Positions 49,434-57,427 of a stretch of DNA of 64,000 nt are shown one piece after another; the first letter of the stretch is position 1; every line of letters starts with the position of its first letter. The translations under genes and the position numbers were made by a program. The notes beneath the pieces are model-generated. The model did no database searches and was not told where the DNA came from. It saw nothing but the letters and a program-made list of their open reading frames with translations. The DNA is taken from positions 1 to 64,000 of the forward strand of contig JBIKIN010000014.1 in assembly GCA_044361595.1 (NCBI GenBank), read 5' to 3'. The DNA is from Pseudopedobacter sp044361595 (lineage in GTDB: Bacteria; Bacteroidota; Bacteroidia; Sphingobacteriales; Sphingobacteriaceae).

Positions 49434-49497
49434 AGCGGAAGGCCGAAGGCTAAAAGCGGAAAGTAGAAAGCGGAAATTAGAAGGCGGAAGGCTGAGG
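49434..49497. repeat. GGCGGAAGGCTGA-type tandem tract after the DPP-IV-like gene
   Basis: About seven degenerate units of the kind AGCGGAAG, GGCCGAAGGC, TAAAAGCGGAAAG and AGAAGGCGGAAGGCTGAGG make the longest tract of this type in the window. Confidence 0.6.
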
Positions 49498-49521
49498 ATT
49501 TAAAATGTTGAATTTATAATC

Positions 49522-49556
49522 AAAGAGAGTTGAATTTATTTTGACTCTCTTTTTTT
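49522..49556 (+). terminator. Terminator after the DPP-IV-like gene
   Basis: A 9-bp stem (AAAGAGAGT at 49522-49530 with 49544-49552) has a 13-nt loop followed by more T. It lies just before repeat copy C. Confidence 0.75.
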
Positions 49557-49558
49557 GT

Positions 49559-49627
49559 GGGCGTTTATACACGCTATTCGCTATAGTCCCGATGAAAAAT
49601 CGGGAGCTGCCGCTGCTATCGTTAACG
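49559..49627 (+). repeat. Dispersed intergenic repeat, family 1, copy C (short form)
   Basis: It opens GGGCGTTTATACACGC and closes TATCGTTAACG (49617-49627), with a CCCGAT / ATCGGG hairpin at 49588-49604. It matches the ends of copies A, B and D but is shorter. The rest of the gap to 49743 holds nothing recognisable. Confidence 0.55.
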
Positions 49628-49743
49628 TCTTGTATTGTGGGAAGCTAAATAGTAAAAAAATGCAGAGTCTCTTGAAGAGGACCCTGCTAAAACTGAAAGT
49701 ATTATGTGATAGAACCGGCTGAAATTGATTTATAAAATAATGG

Positions 49744-52584
49744 CTATTCTGTCACCAATTGTTTAATCTTAACACCTTTTTTTCCTTGTAGTTTAATGAT
49801 ATAGTTTGAAGCAGGTAAATCGGCAATGTTTAAACTAATTTTACTTTGTGTTTCGGTAATCTCTTTTTTGATAATTACTTTTCCTGCCAAATCAATAACT
49901 GATATATAAATGAATTGATTAGCTTCAAATTCAACGTTTACTACAGATGAACTTGGGTTTGGATAAACAGCAACCTCTAATTGTGCTTTGAAATCAAAAC
50001 TTACTGACTTAATTCCCAATTCTGTGGTTTTACCATCTCTATCCATCTGCAGTAATTTGTAATAGTTAGTTCCTTTTTTTGGGGTAATATCTACAAAAGA
50101 ATAGTAATTCTGTTGAGATGTGGTTCCCTGTCCTTTAACCTTTCCTAATGAAATGAACGTTTTGCCGTCTGTAGAACGAAGTAGCTCATAATAATCATTG
50201 TTCTGCTCTGAAGCAGATGACCAAGTTAATTTCACTTCACTATTGTTCTGCAACTTGGCCTGATAATCAACTAAAACAATAGGCAATACAGCATTTCTAG
50301 TAAAAGTAATGGTGTAAGTTTTAGTAGTAGTACCATCTTGTGCTGTAACGGCTAATGTTATTGTATTAGTGCCAACATTTAAAGCAATAGCACTAGAGGC
50401 ACTACCACTTATAACTGTGTTATTATTTATTTTTAGAGTGGCAGTAGCATTTGCTGCAGTTGGTGTTACCGTTATACTGGTTATATTATTAGCAACATTA
50501 GCGGTATAAGAAATAGTAGCAGCGATAAAAGTGGGCGTTAAGGTACCTGAACTAATGAGCAGGTTAGATAAGTCTGCATTGGCAGATAAATTGGTGGTAT
50601 TTCTGGTTACTCTAAAAGCATTAGACCCACCGCCACTTTCTACGGTTGCAAAATCGGGCCTACCATCCCCATCTATATCTGCATCTACAAAATTACTGCC
50701 CCAACCACCATTTGGCGATTGCACAAATGCTCCAAAACTAATGTTGCCAACAGTACTGGTATTGGGAACTGCTATGGCCCCATCTGTTACCAAATCGGGC
50801 TTTCCATCTCCATTATAATCAGCAACTGAAATGTGTAGACTACCTCCTCCTAAAAATAGCTGTGCTGCATCAAAACCGATGCTGCCTGTACTACTTGTGT
50901 TACGAAGTACCGATGACTTGACTACACCACTTACTGTCATTCTATCAAATACTAAATCTAGTTTTCCATCGCCATCGAAATCGCCTACACCAATATTGCA
51001 GTTTGGTGTTCCACCGATAGCAAAATTAGCCGCACTGCTAAAATCAATACTGCCCACTGTACTTGTATTTCTAAATACAGAAGAATTGCTGCCATATTGT
51101 GAGATTAAATCAGGTTTTCCATCACCATCTATATCTGATAAAGCTAAATAAGTAGCTAAACCAGTGGTAAAGTTGGTAGCTGTTGCAAAGTTTACAGTGC
51201 CCCCGTTTGTGGTGTTGCGCAATATGGCAACCGATGTGGAATTTGATATGTTAACGATAATATCCAATTTACCATCTCCATCTAAATCACCCACCACCAT
51301 GGTAGTGGGGTTGGTTCCTACAGCAAAATCTACTTTTGGTGCAAAACTGATATTACCACTTGTACTGGTGTTAATGAATACAGAAACACTGGAATTATAA
51401 AGGTTAGATATAATTACATCCAGTTTTCCATCTCCATTCATATCGCCAATGGCCACATGTGTTGTCCATTGTAATGTTGTTATATCAACTTTAGTTGCAA
51501 AACTTACAATACCCACAGCGCTAGTATTACGCAATACCGAGAACGAACCTACATTGGCATAATTGGTGCAGATAATATCTATTTTTCCATCGCCATCTAT
51601 ATCACCTTTGACAATGCCTCCATTTTGTCCAGTTCCTATAAAGTTTACTGGTGTTGCAAAATCAGTATTTGAAATAGTGGCTTTACTAGGGGTAAATATT
51701 TGGTTAAAATGTGTTTTGCTATGGCCAATTAAACCATTGCTTGTATTTAATGCACTAATAATTGAATAATTTGCACCTACTGGCACTGTAACACTTAAAC
51801 TAGTTGCTGTAGCAGCAGTAACTAGAGCTTTTACCGCACCAAAATACACTACATTATTAGTGGCAGTAGCATTAAAATTAGTACCTGTTATGTTTATGGT
51901 ACTACCAACTATGTCTGATATTGGTGTAAAAGAGGTAATTGTAGGTGGTGGCAAAGCCCTTGTAACAGTGATTGTGTAAGTTTTAGTAGTAGTACCATCC
52001 TGTGCTGTTACCGCTACAGTTATGCTATTGTCGCCAAAATTTAAAGCAATAGCGCTTGAAGCACTACCACTTACAGCGGTATTTCCATTTATTTTAACAG
52101 ATGCAATAGCGTCTGCTAAAGTTGGTGTTACTGTTATACTAGTTATATTATTTTCAACATTAGCCCCATAGACTATAGTAGCCGCATTAAAAGTAGGGGT
52201 TAATGTTGCCGAACTAATACTTAGGTTAGATAAGTTTGCATTGGTAAATAAAGCCACATTGTTCAATAAAGAAACACGTTTTTTACCACGATTATCTACA
52301 GCTAAATCCGGGTTGCTATTAAAATCTAAAACCTCAATCGCTATTGAATTCGATTCGCTTTCTGTTGAAAAATCCGGATTGGAAGCAAGGTCACTTGAAT
52401 TAATTACTCCATTTGTAGAAGTATTGCGTGACACCGATACAATATTTTGAGCATTGGCCGCTTTGCCAGTAATTTGATCAAGAGCAACAGTAGAAAAATT
52501 ACCTTCTGAAGTATCACTATTTTTTATTTGCGCAAAGTTTTGTAAGCTTAAAAAGCTTAAAATAATAAAGAGTGATTTTTTCAT
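49744..52584 (-). CDS. Large FG-GAP repeat protein with T9SS sorting signal
   Basis: 946 residues from the ATG at 52584 (MKKSLFIILSFLSLQNFAQ is a signal peptide). A frame from 52608 adds 8 residues. Order: a leader region; a cadherin-like beta domain (near 100-215, SSAIALNFGDNSITVAVTAQ); an IPT/TIG-type domain (near 220-300); about seven FG-GAP/VCBS repeats (300-640) with calcium-binding DxDGDGKxD loops (GDIDGDGKIDIIC, GDMNGDGKLDVII); and a second cadherin-like copy almost identical to the first (near 645-740). It ends with a type IX secretion C-terminal signal (VAVYPNPSSSVVNVEFEANQ near 870, to KIKQLVTE). It is a cell-surface or secreted adhesin-like protein. Confidence 0.92.
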   Translation of the reverse strand: MKKSLFIILSFLSLQNFAQIKNSDTSEGNFSTVALDQITGKAANAQNIVSVSRNTSTNGVINSSDLASNPDFSTESESNSIAIEVLDFNSNPDLAVDNRGKKRVSLLNNVALFTNANLSNLSISSATLTPTFNAATIVYGANVENNITSITVTPTLADAIASVKINGNTAVSGSASSAIALNFGDNSITVAVTAQDGTTTKTYTITVTRALPPPTITSFTPISDIVGSTINITGTNFNATATNNVVYFGAVKALVTAATATSLSVTVPVGANYSIISALNTSNGLIGHSKTHFNQIFTPSKATISNTDFATPVNFIGTGQNGGIVKGDIDGDGKIDIICTNYANVGSFSVLRNTSAVGIVSFATKVDITTLQWTTHVAIGDMNGDGKLDVIISNLYNSSVSVFINTSTSGNISFAPKVDFAVGTNPTTMVVGDLDGDGKLDIIVNISNSTSVAILRNTTNGGTVNFATATNFTTGLATYLALSDIDGDGKPDLISQYGSNSSVFRNTSTVGSIDFSSAANFAIGGTPNCNIGVGDFDGDGKLDLVFDRMTVSGVVKSSVLRNTSSTGSIGFDAAQLFLGGGSLHISVADYNGDGKPDLVTDGAIAVPNTSTVGNISFGAFVQSPNGGWGSNFVDADIDGDGRPDFATVESGGGSNAFRVTRNTTNLSANADLSNLLISSGTLTPTFIAATISYTANVANNITSITVTPTAANATATLKINNNTVISGSASSAIALNVGTNTITLAVTAQDGTTTKTYTITFTRNAVLPIVLVDYQAKLQNNSEVKLTWSSASEQNNDYYELLRSTDGKTFISLGKVKGQGTTSQQNYYSFVDITPKKGTNYYKLLQMDRDGKTTELGIKSVSFDFKAQLEVAVYPNPSSSVVNVEFEANQFIYISVIDLAGKVIIKKEITETQSKISLNIADLPASNYIIKLQGKKGVKIKQLVTE

Positions 52585-52802
52585 AGTACAAGACGTAGAC
52601 CTAAACAATTGTTTAAAGATAAAGTAAATAAATTTATAATTCCCCTCTTGTAGCCTTAATATATATTGTCCATATTAAAGTTAAAATATATTTGAATGAA
52701 AAATTACTTATTACCCCTTTTTAGAATTTATCGTTTCGGCTTGCCAAAATCAAAGAGAACTTTCTCTCTCATGTTTTTATTCTAATAAATCTTATAAAAG
52801 AA

Positions 52803-52836
52803 CATCGACCTGTTTAACTAAATAAACAGGTCGATG
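52803..52836. terminator. Bidirectional terminator upstream of the FG-GAP gene
   Basis: A perfect 14-bp stem (CATCGACCTGTTTA at 52803-52816 with 52823-52836) has a 6-nt loop. AT-rich sequence follows on both sides. It would end the minus-strand operon 54973-52872. Confidence 0.8.
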
Positions 52837-52871
52837 ATTTTATTTATATAATTGATTTAATCTTTTCGAAA

Positions 52872-52988
52872 CTATAAAGCCATTATCTGCTTTAGTTCTG
52901 CATCAGTAACCGTTAATAGCTTTACGGCTGGCAATCTTTTAATCATTTCTTTACAATCTTTTCTCTGAACGAATATCTTTTTAAACAT
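52872..52988 (-). pseudogene. Short in-frame C-terminal-like fragment after the OMP gene
   Basis: A 38-codon frame (MFKKIFVQRKDCKEMIKRLP, then AVKLLTVTDAELKQIMAL) lies downstream of the outer-membrane protein gene. It is in the same frame as that gene's TAG stop at 53040. Its content looks protein-like but no family is recognised. It may be a tiny gene or the decayed end of another one. The remaining 52589-53039 gap holds a terminator and nothing else I recognise. Confidence 0.35.
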
Positions 52989-53039
52989 CGGAAGCGCTTT
53001 AGAAACTTTTTTGTTATTGCTAATAGTATGTGTTTTATA

Positions 53040-53882
53040 CTACCACTTCATAAAAACCCCAAAATTATAATTTGGTGCATTTAACACATTTCTACCAAAA
53101 ACAGCCACAGCTACTGCGCCACTAATTCCAATTTTAGCATTGAGCTGATAGTTTAGGTCTAATGATGGGGATAAGTATTCTATGTTATTAGCAAATAAAC
53201 TACCTTGAGCGTTTATAGCTTCACCATTTTTAAATGATGCTACGCCATTCACCTTAATAATTGGTATAAACTTTTTGAACGGAAAACCAATTTCGAAACC
53301 ATAACGAAACTCATCAGAAAAATCTTTGGTTCTATTATTTAAACCACTATAAGCCGAAACGTAAATTGGTTTTGGATAAAAGGAATGACTGGCATCAACA
53401 CGGATGAATTGGTTAAACTCGCCATCGCCAGTTTGTAAAATACCTGAGCTTCCTCCATTAACTTTTCCTAGTGGTAAACCTAATATTAAGCTGGTGCTTA
53501 AAACAATGGGTTTATCTTGCGAAAAACCATATTTAATACCCAAATCGGCATCGCCTAAAGCGCCAAATTCATCACCCGGAATAGTGCGTCCACTTTGCCT
53601 AAAACGTACATCATTTATAGTTTGCCTAACATAAAAAGGAAAATTAATTACTCCTGTAATTTTATTGCTTATGCCATACTCAGCATAAATAGATGAGCCA
53701 AACTGACTAATGGTTGTGGTAGAGACGGTAGTTCCGTTAGGTGCAAAATACTGGTTAGAACTAACAATATTTTGAGCAAGTTTAAAATATCCTTTGCCTT
53801 TCTCCTTAACCCAGCCTTGCGCAAAAACGGTTATTGGAAATGTAAAGGTTATGAGTAATATTATTTTCTTTAAATCGGTCAT
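53040..53882 (-). CDS. Putative outer-membrane protein
   Basis: 280 residues. A signal peptide (MTDLKKIILLITFTFPITVFAQ) is followed by strand-rich sequence with repeated barrel-like pairs (SSIYAEYGISNKITGVINFP, IVLSTSLILGLPLGKVNGGS, YVSAYSGLNNRTKDFS). It ends in NYNFGVFMKW, an aromatic C-terminus. It fits an outer-membrane porin-like barrel. It is encoded downstream of an Ig-like lipoprotein, with a 105-bp repeat element between them. No substrate can be inferred. Confidence 0.75.
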   Translation of the reverse strand: MTDLKKIILLITFTFPITVFAQGWVKEKGKGYFKLAQNIVSSNQYFAPNGTTVSTTTISQFGSSIYAEYGISNKITGVINFPFYVRQTINDVRFRQSGRTIPGDEFGALGDADLGIKYGFSQDKPIVLSTSLILGLPLGKVNGGSSGILQTGDGEFNQFIRVDASHSFYPKPIYVSAYSGLNNRTKDFSDEFRYGFEIGFPFKKFIPIIKVNGVASFKNGEAINAQGSLFANNIEYLSPSLDLNYQLNAKIGISGAVAVAVFGRNVLNAPNYNFGVFMKW

Positions 53883-53918
53883 GGTTATAATTGTATTTAT
53901 TTCTATACTTTATTTAAG

Positions 53919-54023
53919 TTTTGCGTTAACGATGGAAGTGCCCGCCTGAACGGAACGGGCAGGGATACCGTCCAAAAGCCTAAGGCCAGCAGGCGTATGA
54001 ACGTACAGCGTGTTAAAACGCCC
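53919..54023 (-). repeat. Dispersed intergenic repeat, family 1, copy D
   Basis: Read on the minus strand it opens GGGCGTTTTAACACGC and closes TCGTTAACGCAAAA. It has an internal TGCCCG / CGGGCA hairpin near 53939-53961. It occupies the gap between the Ig-like lipoprotein and the outer-membrane protein. Confidence 0.6.
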
Positions 54024-54031
54024 AAAAACAT

Positions 54032-54973
54032 CTATTTTAACTCGGCAAAGCCAAACGTTAAACTTGCTGGTTTGCATAAAATGATTACATATTTAAAATC
54101 TGTTAAGGTAACATTGGATTTGATTTGAGAAATATTGAAAGTTTTGGCTCCGTTTGTTTTAATCTCCGCAATCTCTAAACCATTGCTTCTAACCGCCGAA
54201 CCATTGGTGGAATTAGCCAAATAAATAAAAGTCCCTAGGGCAAAACTGGTCTCGAAGTTTGAACTCAATTCTAGAATAATTTGTCCATTTTGTTGTTTTA
54301 GAGTTGCAGTTCCAATGGCTTTGTAACCTCCGGCAGCGGTAAATGCACCGTTTAACTGACTACTGCCTACCGTAATATCTATACTATTACTTTTAACTCC
54401 GTTTACTTTGGCATGAATGCCTGCAATGCCATTTGCTATTGCTTTTACCTGCCCAAAATTATTTACAGTTAAAATTGCCGAATTCTCTGAAAACCATTCT
54501 ACATTACCTCCGGTTACGGTTTGGTTATTGATGTTTTGAGCTAAAATAGACAGGTTGATTTCCTCGTTAAGGGTCAAATTGGTTTTGCTTGCGCTTACAG
54601 TTACTTTTGCAACAGCATTATCGTTAGGCACAACAGTTACGCTAATAGCATCTCCTACTGTATTTTGATATTGAGGATAAACCAGCGTATTACCAGCGTT
54701 TAATCCTGTGATTTTTCCTGTAGCTGATAAACTCACTACTTGATTTTGTTGCGTAGAAACCCAAGTAAAATCAACTGTTTTCTCTACTCCGTATTCATCC
54801 AAATATTTAGCATTTAAATCTGCCATTTCGCCAATTCGTAAAGCAACCTGAGTTTGTGCTACAATAAATTTTGGTTCTACAATTGGGTCGTCTAAAATAT
54901 CGGTTCCTTTACAAGAAAATAGTAGCAATGTAGCTAAGAAAAGGATATTTAAATTTTGTTTAAAATGTTTCAT
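54032..54973 (-). CDS. Lipoprotein with bacterial Ig-like (Big_2-type) domains
   Basis: 313 residues. The lipoprotein signal ends LLLFSCKG (Cys near 21). Two Ig-like units follow: near 35-115 (VALRIGEMADLNAKYLDEYG to SATGKITGLNAGNTLVYPQY) and near 122-205 (VTVSASKTNLTLNEEINLSI to FGQVKAIANGIAGIHAKVNG). The C-terminal 100 residues (GAFTAAGGYKAIGTATLKQQ) form a further beta domain. It lies upstream of an outer-membrane protein on the same strand, so the two are likely co-expressed at the surface. Confidence 0.82.
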   Translation of the reverse strand: MKHFKQNLNILFLATLLLFSCKGTDILDDPIVEPKFIVAQTQVALRIGEMADLNAKYLDEYGVEKTVDFTWVSTQQNQVVSLSATGKITGLNAGNTLVYPQYQNTVGDAISVTVVPNDNAVAKVTVSASKTNLTLNEEINLSILAQNINNQTVTGGNVEWFSENSAILTVNNFGQVKAIANGIAGIHAKVNGVKSNSIDITVGSSQLNGAFTAAGGYKAIGTATLKQQNGQIILELSSNFETSFALGTFIYLANSTNGSAVRSNGLEIAEIKTNGAKTFNISQIKSNVTLTDFKYVIILCKPASLTFGFAELK

Positions 54974-55051
54974 TAGTCAAAATTTTAATCCATAGTCGAG
55001 GTGGTAAAAATATCCTTACATGGATGATTAAAAATTATTTAAATTTATAAT

Positions 55052-55546
55052 ATGTTAAACAAACAAAAACCGTTACCCTATAAACGAAAAACTGCCAGTA
55101 GTTCCGGATTTTTGTTTGGTTTGCTATTTAGTTTTTTGATTGGTTTAGCCATGTTTAAGGCTACTCCAAAATCTACTCGGAGCGATTTTTTTCCATACAG
55201 AATTGGTATTGGGATATTGATTTGCTGTGTGGTAGGCTACCAAATTGGAGCAGTAAAAGACAATCAATACTACCGTGATGAATGTTTAGGGATTGATAAA
55301 ATTACTACACAAACCATTAAAGAAAATGGCGAATTAGGTGTTGAAAGTTACTGGAAAGCTTACGATGGTTACGAACACCGTGTTTTAACCATTAAAATAG
55401 ACGGCGAATTGGTCACTGTATACAATCAAACTGTTATTACTACGCATGGCTATGCTTCCAAAAGTTTAAGCTTAACTAAAATACATGAAGAAGTTAAGCA
55501 AGAAATTGTAGAACGATTGAAAGAAAATTGGAGTTTAAAAGTTTAA
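55052..55546 (+). CDS. Membrane protein of unknown function
   Basis: 164 residues. A Lys-rich start (MLNKQKPLPYKRKTASSSGF) is followed by two membrane spans (about 19-36 and 50-66), then a soluble domain of about 95 residues (YWKAYDGYEHRVLTIKIDGE, LVTVYNQTVITTHGYASKSL). No family is recognised. It is divergent from the Ig-like lipoprotein gene (78 bp between starts) and may share its promoter region. Confidence 0.65.
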   Translation: MLNKQKPLPYKRKTASSSGFLFGLLFSFLIGLAMFKATPKSTRSDFFPYRIGIGILICCVVGYQIGAVKDNQYYRDECLGIDKITTQTIKENGELGVESYWKAYDGYEHRVLTIKIDGELVTVYNQTVITTHGYASKSLSLTKIHEEVKQEIVERLKENWSLKV

Positions 55547-55603
55547 TCGGTTTGAGTTGAAACCAATTTATATACATCATTGATTTGGGCTCAGATCAAA
55601 ATA

Positions 55604-55762
55604 ATGAAAACAATACACAAATCATATACATTTGAAATTGGCGGTAAAACGAAGTTTAACAAACAAATCCAAAACTTAAACAATGCTTATTTAATTGCTG
55701 ATGATATTGAAATAGGCTTTATGAATAAGATTCCGCTTTACTTATTTGGGTTTCTTTATTAG
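55604..55762 (+). pseudogene. C-terminal remnant of an AAA ATPase / DUF4143-type protein
   Basis: The frame reads MKTIHKSYTFEIGGKTKFNK, then QIQNLNNAYLIADDIEIGFM and NKIPLYLFGFLY. This is the characteristic last stretch of Bacteroidetes ATPases with a DUF4143 domain (pattern FEVGGKxKxxKQI...DDIExGxGNKIPLWLFGFLY). Nothing of the ATP-binding part remains upstream. It is best read as a gene relic. A 60-codon frame from 55580 is not a real gene. Confidence 0.65.
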
Positions 55763-55848
55763 AGTTTAAAAGCTTGGTCGATTGTAAATCTGATATTTAT
55801 TTCAATTTCGACATGTATAATGTGATCATCTAAAAAAGCTGATAAGAA

Positions 55849-56700
55849 CTAGTTTGTATCATAATCTATCTTAACTTTCAAATTATAATATCTACCATCT
55901 AATTTATACCTATCAAATCTCCAAATTTTGTCATTGTGATAATTATAGTAAGAATGAACAAATTTATCATTACTATATTTTACATGCAGAATTTCTCTAC
56001 TATCATTTGGTATTAATTGAAATGTAACTAAATAATAACCTTGATCTAATACAATATTAGGAGGTAAATTAAATGTAATCCATTTGTTTTCAGAACTATT
56101 AAATACATTTTTAAGTTCATAACTATAAATCTCGTCTATTTCATTTGAAGGGAAATTTTCGAAGAAACCCCAATTATTAATATCTTTCTTAAACTTGTAC
56201 AATCTAAATCTTACTAATTTAGCATCATGATTTCCTTTATTAATCGCACTAAATGTGATTTTATTTAACCAGTTTAAACTATCCCTAAATTGAACAATAC
56301 TACCGAAATTCTTTAAACTAATTTGCCTACTAAAATAATAACCACCATTCATTCTCCCATTTTCAGTTTCAAAAAATTTTGATTTATACTTTTTTGGTCT
56401 TACAATGACTTCGGATAAAATTTGAGAACTCTTTTTTAGATAAACAGCTTGATTACCTGAAATTTCAATTTCTAATTTTTGGTAACCCATTGCATTTATA
56501 CTTATTATAAAAGGAATGACAGGTTTTGGGAAATTGATGATACCAAGTGAGTCGGTAAAATACCATTGTTTAGTATTAACAACATAAACAGGGGCAAATT
56601 TAACCGACTCTGAGGTGTTTTCTTCTATTAATTTAACTTCTTGAGAATAGCTAAATTTTAGATTTATAAAAAGAATAAAAAGAATAAAAACTGACCTCAT
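55849..56700 (-). CDS. Exported protein with carboxypeptidase-regulatory-like start
   Basis: 283 residues. The signal peptide is MRSVFILFILFINLKFSYSQ. Residues 22-95 resemble a carboxypeptidase-regulatory-like beta sandwich (SESVKFAPVYVVNTKQWYFT, then DSLGIINFPKPVIPFIISIN, AMGYQKLEIEI), as at the front of SusC-like proteins. The rest is beta-rich with many Tyr and Asn residues and no recognised catalytic motif. It starts 15 bp downstream of the 87-residue exported protein, on the same strand. Confidence 0.7.
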   Translation of the reverse strand: MRSVFILFILFINLKFSYSQEVKLIEENTSESVKFAPVYVVNTKQWYFTDSLGIINFPKPVIPFIISINAMGYQKLEIEISGNQAVYLKKSSQILSEVIVRPKKYKSKFFETENGRMNGGYYFSRQISLKNFGSIVQFRDSLNWLNKITFSAINKGNHDAKLVRFRLYKFKKDINNWGFFENFPSNEIDEIYSYELKNVFNSSENKWITFNLPPNIVLDQGYYLVTFQLIPNDSREILHVKYSNDKFVHSYYNYHNDKIWRFDRYKLDGRYYNLKVKIDYDTN

Positions 56701-56714
56701 TTATTTAAAAAAAA

Positions 56715-56978
56715 TTATTCCGGTGCATTAACCCAACCACCAGGCTCTCCTACACCATCGCAAGGAAATGTACTTTGCATTTCGTGTTCTTTAGTCTTAA
56801 AACCAAAAAAATATGACTGTTGAGTGCCTTTCTCAATGCAAGTATTTCCGCCGCCTGGCATTTGAATTGCTGTACCATCTCCATCAACATCATCTCTGCC
56901 AAATAATCTCCAAGAGCTTAGTGTTGTAACTCCTACAAACATAAGCACAAGCATTAAAAATAAATTTCTTTTTTTCAT
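56715..56978 (-). CDS. Small exported protein, possible NVEALA-like type
   Basis: 87 residues. A signal-like N-terminus (MKKRNLFLMLVLMFVGVTTL) is followed by a short mature part with two Cys residues (NTCIEKGTQQ and STFPCDGVGE) and many Gly. Small Cys-containing exported proteins of this shape are frequent in Bacteroidetes. I cannot name the family firmly. It is the first gene of a pair with the 283-residue exported protein. A run of nine C lies about 95 bp upstream of its start. Confidence 0.65.
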   Translation of the reverse strand: MKKRNLFLMLVLMFVGVTTLSSWRLFGRDDVDGDGTAIQMPGGGNTCIEKGTQQSYFFGFKTKEHEMQSTFPCDGVGEPGGWVNAPE

Positions 56979-57072
56979 TTGTTTAATAATTTAAAGGTTA
57001 AAAAATAGCCTAATTAAATAGGCGTTTAGGTATTAAAGATTTTCTGATCAGGTAAATCAATAATCAAATATA

Positions 57073-57081
57073 CCCCCCCCC
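57073..57081. repeat. Homopolymer of nine C
   Basis: Nine consecutive C residues stand in otherwise AT-rich sequence, about 95 bp before the start codon at 56978. No other run of C this long was noticed in the window. Confidence 0.8.
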
Positions 57082-57281
57082 ATTTCTAAAAAACAAAATG
57101 TTTTAAAGCTTAATTTTCAACAATTTATCAACAAATTATTGGCTTTTAAACATTTAACTTTTTGATTTGTGTATTCTTAGCAATAAAAAATCAGCCAATG
57201 ATGCACAAATGTTCATTAATGTTTTAAAAACTTACGAAGTTTTAAAAAATCGTAAGTCTGATAATAAAATCTTTCGTTTAA

Positions 57282-57306
57282 GATTCTGAAACGAGTTCAG
57301 AATGAC
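57282..57306. repeat. Hairpin repeat of the ATTCTGAAACGAGTTCAGAAT type
   Basis: ATTCTGAA (57283-57290) and TTCAGAAT (57296-57303) form an 8-bp stem with loop ACGAG. Sequences of this form are familiar small intergenic repeats in Bacteroidetes. A second 8-bp stem, ACTTACGA / TCGTAAGT, lies at 57229-57256. The rest of 56979-57374 shows nothing else but the C run. Confidence 0.5.
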
Positions 57307-57374
57307 TTTAAAACTTCATAATAGTTATTTTAAGGGATTATTCTAGTTGTAGAAAAAATAAAAGCCCTAAAAAC

Positions 57375-57412
57375 AAAAAAGTCGGTGGCTTTTTAAAACC
57401 ACCGACTTTCTT
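57375..57412 (-). terminator. Terminator after the M1 peptidase gene
   Basis: An 8-bp GC-rich stem (GTCGGTGG at 57381-57388 with 57399-57406) can be extended by AAA/TTT. A T run follows on the minus strand. Confidence 0.85.
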
Positions 57413-57427
57413 TAATTCTAATTCAAA

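Noticed and set aside
50531..51769. Several plus-strand frames opposite the FG-GAP protein gene
   Set aside because: They are antisense shadows of the repeated DGDGK coding units. Their PSPSI-type repeats are simple reverse translations of those units.
50300..52250. Regular repeats considered as a CRISPR array
   Set aside because: The periodicity comes from protein repeats (FG-GAP and cadherin-like units) inside one long coding region. There is no constant short direct repeat with unique spacers.
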